Shown: piece by piece, positions 26,534 to 36,203 of the stretch
Position numbering within the stretch: the first letter of the stretch is position 1
Layout of the letters: each line of letters opens with the position of its first letter
Program-made: the position numbers and the translations under genes
From: Alkalimarinus alittae
Lineage (GTDB): Bacteria > Pseudomonadota > Gammaproteobacteria > Pseudomonadales > Oleiphilaceae
Assembly (NCBI RefSeq): GCF_026016465.1
Contig: NZ_CP100390.1
Span: 248,001 to 312,000, forward strand
Direction of reading: 5' to 3'
DNA length: 64,000 bases
Notes under the pieces: generated by a model
Database searches by the model: none
What the model was told of the DNA's origin: nothing
Seen by the model: the letters and a program-made list of their open reading frames with translations, nothing else

Positions 26534-28804
26534 ATGGAGCCATTGCAAGCGCTTAGGAAAATCTTTCAAGAAGCGGGTGAACTTTCATCTGCAGATGAGT
26601 TGCTCCACCTGATTGTTACGCGTGTTAAAGAGGCTACTCGGTCAAATGTTTGCAGCATTTATTTAGCAGATGAAGAACGAGATGATTGGGTTTTGGTGGC
26701 AACCGAAGGTTTGTCCAGTGACGCTATAGGTAAAGTTAGAATGCGTACAGGTGAAGGGCTAGTCGGGAATATCTGTAAAAGCCAAAGCCTGCTCAATCTA
26801 AATGATGGCTCTACACATCCAAATTATCGATACTTTCCAGAAACGGGCGAAGAGCACTTTGCGGGTTTTCTAGGTGTCCCCGTTATCAGCTTCCGAAGAG
26901 TTATCGGTGTGCTGGTTATTCAAAGCCTTGAAACTCGGTGTTTCTCATCAGAAGAAGAAGCGTTTCTGATTACCATCGCGGCGCAATTGGCCGGCCCACT
27001 AAAAACGGTCTTAAGCCAAGAAAAACTCGCGGCTTTAACCAATGAAGACTCTAATGATCAGATAAAAGTACAGGGTATTAAAGGGTCGGCGGGTATATCG
27101 ATAGGCAAAGTTCATTTCTTGGCGCCTTATAAAGATTTGGCAACGGTTAAAGATACGCTTTGTGAAAATGTAGACGTAGAAATTGATCGCTTTCGCGATG
27201 CGCTTGAAGAGGTAAAATTAGAGGTTCAGTCTGGCGGAGATAAGCTAGCATCAAGTGTACCTCAAGACGTGCATGCGCTGTTTGGTGTCTATTTGATGAT
27301 GCTCGACAACGATATGATCGTAAAGCAGACCGAAGAGCGAATTCGAGAAGGGTTTACAGCGTCATCTGCGTTAAAACACACCATCGAGCGGCATGCGCAA
27401 GAGTTTGAACGCATGAACGATGCTTATCTACGGGCAAGAGCAGAAGACATCCGTCACATAGGTAATCGAGTCTATGCCCGCATGAATGATCAGCATAACG
27501 TGGTTGAGTTGCCAGAAGAGCCGGTTATCTTAGTCTCCAAGTTATTGAGTATTACTGAAATTGCGCAGTTCCCTGCCGACAAACTTGCGGGCATTGTCTG
27601 TATGGAAGGGTCATCACTTTCCCATACCGCGGTGTTGGCAAACGCATTGGGTGTGACTGCTGTCATGGGGATTGGCGATATTCCTCGTCATAAAATAGAT
27701 CAACAGTTAGCGGTCATGGACGGGTATAGGGCGCAGGTGATTTTTAACGCCAGTGAGCCTTTGCAGTTAGAGTATCGCAGACTAATAGAGCAGGAAAAGA
27801 AACTGGTCAGAGGTCTCGATAAGCTGAAAGACTTGCCCGCTGAAACCACCGATCACCACAGAATTAATCTATACGCCAATACGGGGTTATTAGCTGATAT
27901 CTCACCTGGTTTGGCACGGGGTGCTGAGGGTGTTGGGCTGTACCGGTCAGAAATCCCCTTTATGCTGCATGAAACTTTCCCAACGGAAGACGAGCAAACA
28001 CAAATCTATCGTGAAGTGCTACAAGCCTATGCTCCTCGGTCGGTGTATATGCGTACTTTGGATATCGGTGGCGACAAGCCACTGCCATACTTTGGCTACT
28101 CAGAAGAAAACCCTTACCTCGGGTGGCGAGGTATTCGCTTCACGCTTGATAACGGCAGTATTTTTCTAACTCAAATTCGGGCGCTGCTTAAAGCCTCTGC
28201 TGGCTTAAACAATATGAAAATAATGTTGCCAATGGTCAGCCGAGTTGAAGAAGTCGATGCATTTCGAATATTGTTAGACGAAGCATTGGTTCAATTACGA
28301 GAAGAAGGGCACGAGATTAAGCGGCCCTCTATAGGCGTCATGATTGAAGTGCCCTCTGCGATGATGATTATTGGGCAATTGGCAAAACGGATTGATTTTA
28401 TTTCTATAGGGTCTAATGACTTAACGCAATACCTGTTAGCAGTAGATCGAAATAACCCAAAAGTGTCTTCGTTATATAACTTTTTAAACCCTGCAGTTAT
28501 TTATAGTATTTACCGAATTGTTCGAATAGCTCATCAGCATCGACTAAAAGTATCGTTATGTGGCGAAATGGCGGCAGACCCTGCTTCTGTTTTATTGCTG
28601 ATAGGAATGGGCATCGACACGCTGAGTATGAGCGCATTTAACTTGCCAAAAATAAAGTGGGTGATACGCACCATTAGTCGAAAACGAGCGGAAGCTTTGT
28701 TAATTAAAGTGTTGGCGCTAGAGAGCGAAGATAGTATACGAGAGATACTTGAGTCAGAGCTCATTCAAGCTGGATTGGCAGGCCTAATTCGTGCCGGTAA
28801 CTAA
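26534..28804 (+). CDS. ptsP: phosphoenolpyruvate-protein phosphotransferase PtsP (EI-Ntr) with GAF domain
   Basis: 756 residues; AGGAG is six bases before the ATG. Residues 1-165 are a GAF sensor domain (SNVCSIYLADEE, GEGLVGNI). Residues 180-400 are the PEP-utiliser N region with the phospho-accepting His364 in EGSSLSHTAVLANALG. The C-terminal barrel carries GVGLYRSEIPFM, RTLDIGGDKPL, GWRGIRF and SLCGEMAADP. It begins the nitrogen phosphotransfer chain EI-Ntr to NPr to EIIA-Ntr. In many relatives rppH lies just upstream; here it does not. The next gene begins within or right after its end. Confidence 0.96.
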   Translation: MEPLQALRKIFQEAGELSSADELLHLIVTRVKEATRSNVCSIYLADEERDDWVLVATEGLSSDAIGKVRMRTGEGLVGNICKSQSLLNLNDGSTHPNYRYFPETGEEHFAGFLGVPVISFRRVIGVLVIQSLETRCFSSEEEAFLITIAAQLAGPLKTVLSQEKLAALTNEDSNDQIKVQGIKGSAGISIGKVHFLAPYKDLATVKDTLCENVDVEIDRFRDALEEVKLEVQSGGDKLASSVPQDVHALFGVYLMMLDNDMIVKQTEERIREGFTASSALKHTIERHAQEFERMNDAYLRARAEDIRHIGNRVYARMNDQHNVVELPEEPVILVSKLLSITEIAQFPADKLAGIVCMEGSSLSHTAVLANALGVTAVMGIGDIPRHKIDQQLAVMDGYRAQVIFNASEPLQLEYRRLIEQEKKLVRGLDKLKDLPAETTDHHRINLYANTGLLADISPGLARGAEGVGLYRSEIPFMLHETFPTEDEQTQIYREVLQAYAPRSVYMRTLDIGGDKPLPYFGYSEENPYLGWRGIRFTLDNGSIFLTQIRALLKASAGLNNMKIMLPMVSRVEEVDAFRILLDEALVQLREEGHEIKRPSIGVMIEVPSAMMIIGQLAKRIDFISIGSNDLTQYLLAVDRNNPKVSSLYNFLNPAVIYSIYRIVRIAHQHRLKVSLCGEMAADPASVLLLIGMGIDTLSMSAFNLPKIKWVIRTISRKRAEALLIKVLALESEDSIREILESELIQAGLAGLIRAGN

Positions 28805-28850
28805 TCAAATGCAGCAATCGTCGCCTTATGGCAATAACGTGATAGACCGT

Positions 28851-29471
28851 ATGAAAAGCAAATTATCATTAGCTGCAGGGCTGATAGTTGGTATCTTTTT
28901 ATTGTCAGGTTGTGCAACGTCGCCTCCTAGTAACCCAGAAAATATATGCTCAATTTTTGAAGAAAATCGAGACTGGTACGAGGCCGCGATTGATACTCGT
29001 GAAAAGTGGGGGGCGCCCGTTCATGTGCCTATGGCGATTATGTACCAAGAGTCTTCGTTTAAGCATAATGCAGCCCCTCCAATGCAGTATTTTTTATGGA
29101 TTATCCCTGTTGGTCGAGCAAGCGATGCCTGGGGGTATTCTCAGGCTAAAACAGTATCATGGGATGAGTATATTGATGAAACCGGTAACTGGTTTGCAGA
29201 CCGAGAAGATTTCGATGATGCGATCGACTTTATGGGGTGGTACATCCATAAAACGAGTCGAGTCAATAAAGTATCGAAATGGGATGCCTATCACCAATAC
29301 CTGAATTATCACGAAGGTAGAACGGGATATCGGCGCAAAAGCTACAACAAGAAGCCTTGGTTATTAAAAGTAGCGCGCAAAGTAGACAATAGAGCCAAGC
29401 GTTATAGTCAGCAGTATTGGGGTTGTAAGGATGAGCTTAGTCGTAACTGGTTTATGCGTACATTCTTCTAG
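28851..29471 (+). CDS. lipoprotein with lytic transglycosylase-like (SLT) domain
   Basis: 206 residues from ATG 28851, which gives a proper lipoprotein signal MKSKLSLAAGLIVGIFLLSGC; in-frame starts at 28791 (GTG, inside ptsP) and 28809 would add a polar leader, so the start is uncertain. MAIMYQESSFK has the catalytic-type Glu of lysozyme-like SLT domains and AWGYSQAKTVSWDEY is the second block; Trp- and Tyr-rich C-terminus. It likely trims peptidoglycan at the outer membrane. Distal gene of the ptsP transcript, then a terminator. Confidence 0.78.
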   Translation: MKSKLSLAAGLIVGIFLLSGCATSPPSNPENICSIFEENRDWYEAAIDTREKWGAPVHVPMAIMYQESSFKHNAAPPMQYFLWIIPVGRASDAWGYSQAKTVSWDEYIDETGNWFADREDFDDAIDFMGWYIHKTSRVNKVSKWDAYHQYLNYHEGRTGYRRKSYNKKPWLLKVARKVDNRAKRYSQQYWGCKDELSRNWFMRTFF

Positions 29472-29507
29472 TTTTTGAGGTTACAAAAACAATGCTGAGC
29501 CTTAGAC

Positions 29508-29531
29508 AAAAGGCGTAGATAACGTCTTTTT
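29508..29531 (+). terminator. Rho-independent terminator
   Basis: AAAAGGCGT-AGATA-ACGTCTTTTT: 9-base stem with one G-T pair and a T-run, 36 bases after the lipoprotein stop. Confidence 0.75.
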
Positions 29532-29639
29532 ACCTGTTAATTTATTGACCAAAATCATAAATGAACCATACTTCTAAACAGGGAAGTGTCACATCAAAAA
29601 CGACATCAAGTACTAAGTCAACAGCACGGTAGTGATATG

Positions 29640-29734
29640 TTGATAAGGGCTAGGTGGCCACCCTGTAGGAGACGACTCCGCCGGCAGCCTCCAGAGGGTT
29701 GTTATTACAATTTTCGAGATGATAAATCTAACCT
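29640..29734 (+). other. G+C-rich folded leader before the GGDEF-EAL gene
   Basis: Contains a perfect palindrome GGTGGCCACC (29653-29662) and a second stem with CCCT-GTA-GGAG (29661-29671) pairing with CTCC-AG-AGGG (29689-29698). It is unusually G+C-rich for the surroundings. The head GTAGGAG recalls the REP units, so it may be a decayed REP rather than a regulatory RNA. It does not match the c-di-GMP riboswitch consensus that I know. Confidence 0.4.
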
Positions 29735-31972
29735 ATGCCAGATAGCCCCGTAAAAGATGACATCCTTACATTTTTAGATGATGACGTTGACTCAACAATT
29801 GGGGGAGTGCCTCATAAGCTTGATCCATGGCGAGTTCTGAGTGTCGATGATGATGAAGATGTTCATGTAACGACTCAATTAGCATTGGATCATGTTGAAA
29901 TACTGGGTAAGCCGGTTGAACTTCTAAGAGCGTACTCTGCAAAAGAGGCATTAGAGGTATTAGCGACCGAAAAAGGTATCGCGGTTGTTTTACTAGATGT
30001 GGTCATGGAAGATGATCACGCGGGATTAGATATTGTTGATAAAATTCGTAACGAATTAGGCCTCGTTGATTTGCGAATTGTATTGCGCACAGGGCAGCCG
30101 GGATATGCACCCGAGTTAGAAGCTATTCGTGATTATGATATTAACGATTACCGTAATAAAAGTGAGCTAACCCATACCAAACTCTATACCACATTAACCT
30201 CAGTTATTCGTTCATACTCACAAATACGCGCACTTGAAGCGAGCCGAAAAGGGTTGGAGCTGATTACCAAGTCATCAGGCGAACTGATAAACAGTAAAGG
30301 CTTTGACGGGTTTTCGTTAGGTATTATAACGCAGCTTTCAGCACTCTTGGATTTATCAGATGATGGCATTGTGTGTACCCGCGCTAATGATGATAGTAAT
30401 CCCGACGCGGGTTATACCGTGGTTGCTGCGACGGGGCGATATCAGTCGTCTATTAACAATACGCTAGATGAATTAAAAGAGTTCAATGTTAAACGTGCTT
30501 TAGAACAGTGTATTCAGGAAAAGAAAAATTTATTATTAGATCATGCAATTGTACTCTATATTTCGGGTCAGGCTGGCTGCGACCTTATTGCTTTTTTAGA
30601 TCAGACAAGGCGGTTAGACGACACTGAAAAACGTTTGTTGGATGTTTTTTGTTCTAATATATCAGTTTGTTTAAATAACGTGTTGATGCTGTCTAAACTC
30701 CATCGTTATGCCTACTTTGACTCGTTGCTTGATATTCCCAATAGGCTAGCATTTGTAAATTGTATTGAAGAGTATAAATTCAAAACGGAAGCCGCTTCAG
30801 TGGTGTTGGTCGATGTTGATCAGTTTAGTGCAATAAACGACACCATCGGTATCTTAAACGGCGACTTCTTATTGGGTGTGGTGGCTCAGCGTTTGGCTGA
30901 TAAGTTTAAAGGTAGTTTTCTAGCCAGAATTTCCGGTGATGTATTTGGTTTAGTCGGTGCAAGAAATGCACTCAGGCCTAAAAAAGTTAAAGAAATTTTC
31001 TCCCAGCCTTTTGAGGTTGCGGGTCAAGAGCAGTTGATTTCAGTCACACTAGGTTTATATGATCTAGATGATAAAAATGAACACAGTCAGGAGGCGTTAA
31101 AAAAAGCCAATATAGCACTTAAAAAAGCAAAAGAATCACTCAGAGGAAGTCACTGTTACTTTACCAGAGAGATGGAACAGGAGGCCGAAACACGGTTCCG
31201 CTTGCTGCATAACCTGAGAAAAGCATTTGATGCGGATCGGTTGTTTATGATGTTCCAGCCCCAGGTGTCGGTGGCAGATGGTCGCCCTGTCGGGGTGGAG
31301 GCGCTTTTGCGTTGGCGCACTGAGGAGGGCGAGATGGTGCCACCAGATCGTTTTATTCCGCTGGCAGAAAGCTCGGGGTTGATTATTCATCTTGGCGAGT
31401 GGGTTCTGCGAACAGCGATGCTTCAGCTCAAGCGGCTACAACACCAAACGTCATTTAACTTAAGAATGGGCATTAATGTTTCAATGGACCAGTTCCGGCA
31501 CCCTGAGTTTTTAGATGTGCTTGACCGAGCCATTGCAGAAACGGCTGTAAATCCGCAGTGTATAGAGCTAGAGGTAACAGAGTCAGTCGCCATGATAGAT
31601 CGAATAGCGGTTAATAAAATACTCTCATCCATCGCCAGTAGAGGCATTAAAATTGCCATTGATGATTTTGGTACGGGGTTTTCGTCATTGAGCTATTTAG
31701 AGCGGCTAGCGGTTCATCGCCTTAAAATTGATAAATCATTTATTGATAAGCTGCAGGGGGATTCAGCTGACCCTCGATTGGCAGAAATGATTGTAAACCT
31801 TGCTAAAGACCTGAGTTTAGACGTAATTGCTGAAGGCGTTGAGTTGGCTGAGCAAGCAGAGTGGTTGAAAAAGATTAATTGCGATGAAGCTCAAGGGTAC
31901 TTTTATGCTCGGCCATTAGAAGAGGCCCGTTTGATTGAATGGCTACACGAGCAAGAACAAAGACTCGCGTAG
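29735..31972 (+). CDS. REC-DUF3369-GGDEF-EAL response regulator, c-di-GMP phosphodiesterase
   Basis: 745 residues. A receiver domain spans about 32-155 (acid pocket VDDDED, phospho-acceptor Asp88 in LLDVVMED, Lys142), then a DUF3369 sensor region to about 315. A GGDEF domain at about 330-480 is degenerate: the signature reads SGDVF (400-404), so cyclase activity is unlikely. The EAL domain (490-740) keeps E522-A-L, Asn581, EVTES, DDFGTGFSS, Lys664 and AEGVE, so it should hydrolyse c-di-GMP. It is probably phosphorylated by the histidine kinase encoded two genes downstream, with which it forms an operon (32-base gap to the next gene). Confidence 0.93.
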   Translation: MPDSPVKDDILTFLDDDVDSTIGGVPHKLDPWRVLSVDDDEDVHVTTQLALDHVEILGKPVELLRAYSAKEALEVLATEKGIAVVLLDVVMEDDHAGLDIVDKIRNELGLVDLRIVLRTGQPGYAPELEAIRDYDINDYRNKSELTHTKLYTTLTSVIRSYSQIRALEASRKGLELITKSSGELINSKGFDGFSLGIITQLSALLDLSDDGIVCTRANDDSNPDAGYTVVAATGRYQSSINNTLDELKEFNVKRALEQCIQEKKNLLLDHAIVLYISGQAGCDLIAFLDQTRRLDDTEKRLLDVFCSNISVCLNNVLMLSKLHRYAYFDSLLDIPNRLAFVNCIEEYKFKTEAASVVLVDVDQFSAINDTIGILNGDFLLGVVAQRLADKFKGSFLARISGDVFGLVGARNALRPKKVKEIFSQPFEVAGQEQLISVTLGLYDLDDKNEHSQEALKKANIALKKAKESLRGSHCYFTREMEQEAETRFRLLHNLRKAFDADRLFMMFQPQVSVADGRPVGVEALLRWRTEEGEMVPPDRFIPLAESSGLIIHLGEWVLRTAMLQLKRLQHQTSFNLRMGINVSMDQFRHPEFLDVLDRAIAETAVNPQCIELEVTESVAMIDRIAVNKILSSIASRGIKIAIDDFGTGFSSLSYLERLAVHRLKIDKSFIDKLQGDSADPRLAEMIVNLAKDLSLDVIAEGVELAEQAEWLKKINCDEAQGYFYARPLEEARLIEWLHEQEQRLA

Positions 31973-32004
31973 CAGAAAGCTAAAGATAAAACTAAAGGGA
32001 TGTA

Positions 32005-33132
32005 ATGGGCGCTATGGAAAGAATAAAACAAACGACTGCAATTTTGTTTCTTTGTCTGACGGGCTTATTAGGGTGTGAAGAGCCGCCCAAAGTGAAAATC
32101 GGTTTTATCGGTGGAACCTCAGGCAAGGTGGCTGACCTTGGTGTTGCCGGTAGGAATGGCATTATACTGGCGGTCGAAGAACGAAACAAAGCAGGCGGTA
32201 TAAAAGGTCAAACCATCGAGTTAATCTTAAAAGATGACAAGCAAGACGCAGAACAAGCAAAAAAATCGGCAGAAGAATTAGTCGCACTAAAAGTAGAGGC
32301 TATTCTAGGTCCTATGACAAGCGCTATGGCTGTTGAAGTTGCTGAGGTTACCCAGTTATCAGGCACGCTGACAATGGGGGTCACGCCTTCGACCAATGAA
32401 TTAACAGGTAAAAATGATTTCTTTTTTAGAACTATTTCCGCCACGTTAGAGCACGCTTCTGAGACAGCAAAATACCTCCGCAATATAAAAAAATCTAAGC
32501 GCATTGCGATTATTTATGACTTAAAGAACCGCTCTTATGCTGAAAGCTGGAGTGGAGACTTTGCAGCAGCCATTAAGCAGCTAGGCGGAGAAATTATTCA
32601 GACGGTGTCTTTTCTTTCAAATAACCAAGTGAGATTTGAAGGTCTTGCTCGAAAAGTATTAAAAAGCGGACCCGATACAGTTGTATTAGTGGCTAATTCT
32701 GTTGATGCGTCGTTGCTGGCGAAGCAACTTAAAACGATAAATTCAGATATTCAACTTGCGGCATCTGAGTGGGCGGGTACAGAACGTTTGATAGAATTAG
32801 GCGGGCGCTATGTTGAACATACCGTAGTTCCTCAACACTTTGACCGCGAAAGCCAAGACCCTAGATATCAGCGGTTTCATAGTGTGTATACGGAGCGGTT
32901 TGGTCATTTGCCAGGGTTTCCTGGTTTAGTGGGGTTTAATGCGGCTAATGTTGTGTTTGATGGGCTTGAGGCAAAGCAGAAGGATGAAAGCTTAAAGCAA
33001 GCTATTTTAAGAATTAAAACCTTTTCAGCTGTGCCTGAGTTGGTCGTTTTTGATTCATTTGGTGATGCGAAAAGTAAAACCTATGTAACCGAAATAATTG
33101 ACGGTCAATTTAGGTCGAGAGCACCACTTTGA
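32005..33132 (+). CDS. lipoprotein periplasmic binding protein (branched-chain amino acid/amide type)
   Basis: 375 residues; lipobox LTGLLGC (Cys at 24). The mature part is a type I periplasmic binding fold (Peripla_BP_6): KIGFIGGTSGKVADLGVAG, LILKDDKQDAEQAKKSAEEL and AILGPMTSAMAVEVAEV. No permease or ATPase gene is present; instead it sits between a response regulator and a histidine kinase and its stop overlaps the kinase start (TTTGA). This suggests that it presents a ligand to the kinase, as LuxP or TorT do for their kinases; that is inference. Confidence 0.87.
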   Translation: MGAMERIKQTTAILFLCLTGLLGCEEPPKVKIGFIGGTSGKVADLGVAGRNGIILAVEERNKAGGIKGQTIELILKDDKQDAEQAKKSAEELVALKVEAILGPMTSAMAVEVAEVTQLSGTLTMGVTPSTNELTGKNDFFFRTISATLEHASETAKYLRNIKKSKRIAIIYDLKNRSYAESWSGDFAAAIKQLGGEIIQTVSFLSNNQVRFEGLARKVLKSGPDTVVLVANSVDASLLAKQLKTINSDIQLAASEWAGTERLIELGGRYVEHTVVPQHFDRESQDPRYQRFHSVYTERFGHLPGFPGLVGFNAANVVFDGLEAKQKDESLKQAILRIKTFSAVPELVVFDSFGDAKSKTYVTEIIDGQFRSRAPL

Positions 33133-35438
33133 CACAGAAAATGCAACGAAAACTGTCTCTTAAGTCATTTTTAACGCTGCACTTTCTGTTGGTTTCTCTT
33201 ATTCCTATTGCATTGGTATTAATGCTAGCAGGCGTATTTCTTTTCCCTCATCTTTCTAAAAAAGAAACACTCGACCAAGAGGCGTTGGCTCAAGCGATTA
33301 CCTCGAGAATTGAAATTCAGCTTGAATCAGCTAAACGGGAGCTTCAGCGATTTTCGAAACTTCTTCCTATTCTAGATAATGAATCTCATGTTCAGCAGTT
33401 TCTCGATAACATAGCTGATATAAGTGATGTTTATGAAGCTGTGTATATTGTCAATAGTGACGGGCTTGTGACGCATGTTGGCCTGCCTGCGCTCTATCAG
33501 CCATATCGAGACAACTATGTAGGGCTAGACATGTCTCGCAAACCGTTCATTATTGAAAGCCGTAAAACTCAGCAAGAGAGATTTTATGGAACATTTCTTT
33601 CGGCGGTTAGTGGGCATTTATCTGCAGGGTATTTGATTCCTATGGGAGAAAAAATGTTGGTGGCTGAGGTGTCGGTTGACCAATTACCTGAGTTGTCAGC
33701 CTTTCTGTCAAAAGAGAGCGGCCAAACAATTATGATTCTCGATAGGGAAGGACACCTACTGGTACACCCCGACTCTCGATTTGAACACCAGCAGTTAAAT
33801 TTGAGCCACATACCTCTTATAAAAAAAGGCCTAGAGCAGAATGGGGCGAGTGGGGCTTTTAGTTTTCAGGGCATTGAATACTTTGGTACGGTGGTCTTGA
33901 CCGGTAAAACCGGTTGGATTGTGGTTGTTTCAAAAACACTAAAGCAGTATCAAGATACGCTATTTGCCTCAGGGTTGATCCTTTTTGCCTCATTATTAGT
34001 GGGTATGGTGGTCGCTGTTATTATCGCTCAAGTGATCGGTGGCGTTTTTAGTCGGCGGTTTAGGCTCTTTATGCGTTTGGCTGAAGCCATTACTTCAGGC
34101 CATTATGATGCAAAACCTGCTCCCTCTAAGATTAAAGAAATAGAGATACTAGGCCATGAAATATTAAATGCCGGACAGCAAATCAAAAATAGAGAGCAAG
34201 CGCTAGTTGTTAAGGAACAGCGATATAGAGCATTGGTAGAACAAAGCCCAGTAGGGGTTATTGAATGGGCGCCAGACTTGGAAATTGTGGGTTGGAACCG
34301 TGTCGCTCAAAGTATTTTAGGGTTCCTTGATAAAGGGGTGATCAGTAGTGCTGTAGATTACTTAGCTCAAGAAGAGAATGAGCAGAAATTAGCGTCGCTC
34401 GCTATCCGTTTTGCGAGCGAAGCTAGCTTTGTCGCGGAACATCAATTTAAGAGCAGTGCGGGTGAAAACATCATCTGCCGATCATTTAATACGTCTATTA
34501 TAGATGATGACGGTGATTTGCTCGGGTATTTGAGCCTGGTTGAAGATATTACTGAGCAGCGTCGTACTCAAGAAGAAATTCAAGGCTTAAATGCTCAGTT
34601 AGAGCAGCGAGTGACAGATAGAACGGTGGCGCTTTCCAACACTAATGAACAACTCAAGCACGCCCTTAAAAACCTAAAGCGAACCCAATCAGAATTACTA
34701 AGAGCCGATAAGCTTGCAGCCCTTGGGGCGATGGTGGCGGGTGTGTCACATGAACTTAACACCCCTATCGGTAATGCGGTTATGGCCATTACCACGCTAG
34801 AGAAACAGACGCATATTTTTGAGGCGAAATATCAAGCAGGCGATATAAAGCGGTCAACATTTGAGGATTATTTAGCCATCAGCAAAGAATCTGAGCAGTT
34901 AGTGGCTAAAAATTTATTTAGGGCGGCTGAGTTGATTACCAGCTTTAAGCAAGTGGCTGTTGATCAAACTAGTGCTCAGAAACGCGTGTTTGAGTTACGC
35001 CAGCATATTGCCGAAGTTTTACTGACACTTCAGCCTCAGTTTAAAAAATCGACAGTGACACTAAAAAGTAATGTACCTATGGGTATCGAGCTTAATAGTT
35101 TTCCTGGTCCTTTAGGGCAAGTCATTACGAACCTGGTGAATAATGCCTTGATTCATGGCTTTGAAAAAGGTGAACGTGGGGTTATCTCTATTTCTGCAGA
35201 AAAATTAGCAGATGATACGGTGAGAATAATTGTTGAAGATAATGGTAAAGGTATTCCTGAAGAGAACTTGGAAAAAGTCTTTGACCCATTCTTTAGCACA
35301 CGACTGGGCGACGGAGGAACAGGCCTAGGGTTACACATTGTCCATAATATTGTGACCGATGTGCTCGCTGGGTCTATGGCGTTAACTAGCACGGAGGGTG
35401 GGGCTCAGTTCACGGTTATTATTCCACTTGCCGTATAG
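33129..35438 (+). CDS. Cache-PAS sensor histidine kinase
   Basis: 769 residues from the TTG overlapping the upstream stop; an ATG four codons later is an alternative. Membrane helices at about 17-40 and 278-302 bracket a periplasmic double-Cache region (YVGLDMSRKPFI, MILDREGHLLVHPDS). Then HAMP-like and PAS (365-475) segments, a coiled coil, the phospho-acceptor His541 in GVSHELNTPIGNA, and an ATPase domain with NLVNNALIHGF, VEDNGKGIPE and GGTGLGLHIV. It has no own receiver; the output is probably the REC-GGDEF-EAL protein of the same operon. Confidence 0.93.
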   Translation: MTQKMQRKLSLKSFLTLHFLLVSLIPIALVLMLAGVFLFPHLSKKETLDQEALAQAITSRIEIQLESAKRELQRFSKLLPILDNESHVQQFLDNIADISDVYEAVYIVNSDGLVTHVGLPALYQPYRDNYVGLDMSRKPFIIESRKTQQERFYGTFLSAVSGHLSAGYLIPMGEKMLVAEVSVDQLPELSAFLSKESGQTIMILDREGHLLVHPDSRFEHQQLNLSHIPLIKKGLEQNGASGAFSFQGIEYFGTVVLTGKTGWIVVVSKTLKQYQDTLFASGLILFASLLVGMVVAVIIAQVIGGVFSRRFRLFMRLAEAITSGHYDAKPAPSKIKEIEILGHEILNAGQQIKNREQALVVKEQRYRALVEQSPVGVIEWAPDLEIVGWNRVAQSILGFLDKGVISSAVDYLAQEENEQKLASLAIRFASEASFVAEHQFKSSAGENIICRSFNTSIIDDDGDLLGYLSLVEDITEQRRTQEEIQGLNAQLEQRVTDRTVALSNTNEQLKHALKNLKRTQSELLRADKLAALGAMVAGVSHELNTPIGNAVMAITTLEKQTHIFEAKYQAGDIKRSTFEDYLAISKESEQLVAKNLFRAAELITSFKQVAVDQTSAQKRVFELRQHIAEVLLTLQPQFKKSTVTLKSNVPMGIELNSFPGPLGQVITNLVNNALIHGFEKGERGVISISAEKLADDTVRIIVEDNGKGIPEENLEKVFDPFFSTRLGDGGTGLGLHIVHNIVTDVLAGSMALTSTEGGAQFTVIIPLAV

Positions 35439-35583
35439 TTTGTGAAGATTGAAGCAATTTAAAGTCATGAACAGCTAGATATAATGCTGTTGACCTATGC
35501 GTCCCATTACTGATATTGAGGCTAGTTATGAGTTGCGTGAGCGAGCGGCCCTTGATCACAATTATAGCGATAAAGTGGGTTTG

Positions 35584-35979
35584 TTATTGTTCGATGGCTT
35601 CACCAATCTCTTTACACCATTCTTCTGCTTCTTTTCGTGAGCTAAAGGCTTTAGCACCCCATGTAATACCGAGTTGTTCAGATACCTTAATGTAATGTTC
35701 TATTAGCACAGTATGAATAGGGTTATTTGTAACTAGAGCAATGCTCGGGTTATGGATTGTAATGGACGCAAACACGTCTTTTGCGGCCATACCATCAATA
35801 TCTTCTAGCGAAAGAGAGGACATATCTGCTTCTAGAAAGTCAAAGAGTTGGTACTTACATTGACGAAAGCGCGGGTCTGAATATAGTGCTGCACCAGCCC
35901 TATTTATTTCATTAATATCTAAATCACCTCCTAGACTGACGGTAACCCCGTTCTCCTCCCAAAAAACCATAAACGCCAT
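35584..35979 (-). CDS. uncharacterised small protein, possibly STAS/SpoIIAA-like
   Basis: 131 residues without signal or membrane helix. Strand-helix pattern with FDFLEADMSSLSLEDIDGMA in the middle and SSRKEAEEWCKE at the end recalls SpoIIAA-like/STAS-type folds that end in an EAxxWL helix. There is no strong ribosome binding site before either of two possible starts (35979, 35970). Assignment is weak. It is transcribed away from the binding-protein gene to the right. Confidence 0.55.
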   Translation of the reverse strand: MAFMVFWEENGVTVSLGGDLDINEINRAGAALYSDPRFRQCKYQLFDFLEADMSSLSLEDIDGMAAKDVFASITIHNPSIALVTNNPIHTVLIEHYIKVSEQLGITWGAKAFSSRKEAEEWCKEIGEAIEQ

Positions 35980-36203
35980 ATAGACTAAAACCTTATATGT
36001 TTGATTTCTACTGTATTGATGCTCGTCGTGTGATTAGTAAAGCATTTTTATAATGTTTTAATTCATTTTTGAATAAAATGCTATACCCGTGTAGCGTTTT
36101 GTTGGGGCAGGTGAGTCTTATTTTTTTATTTTGCGCTATAATAATTATACGTTTATGTGTGCTGATACATATTTAGTTAATGTGCTATGGCCCTAGGGGT
36201 ACT

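Noticed and set aside
29640-29734. c-di-GMP (GEMM) riboswitch before the EAL gene
   Set aside because: The conserved GEMM core sequences are not present; only generic stems are seen.
35439-35583. Rho-independent terminator after the histidine kinase
   Set aside because: No stem with a T-run could be found in the gap.
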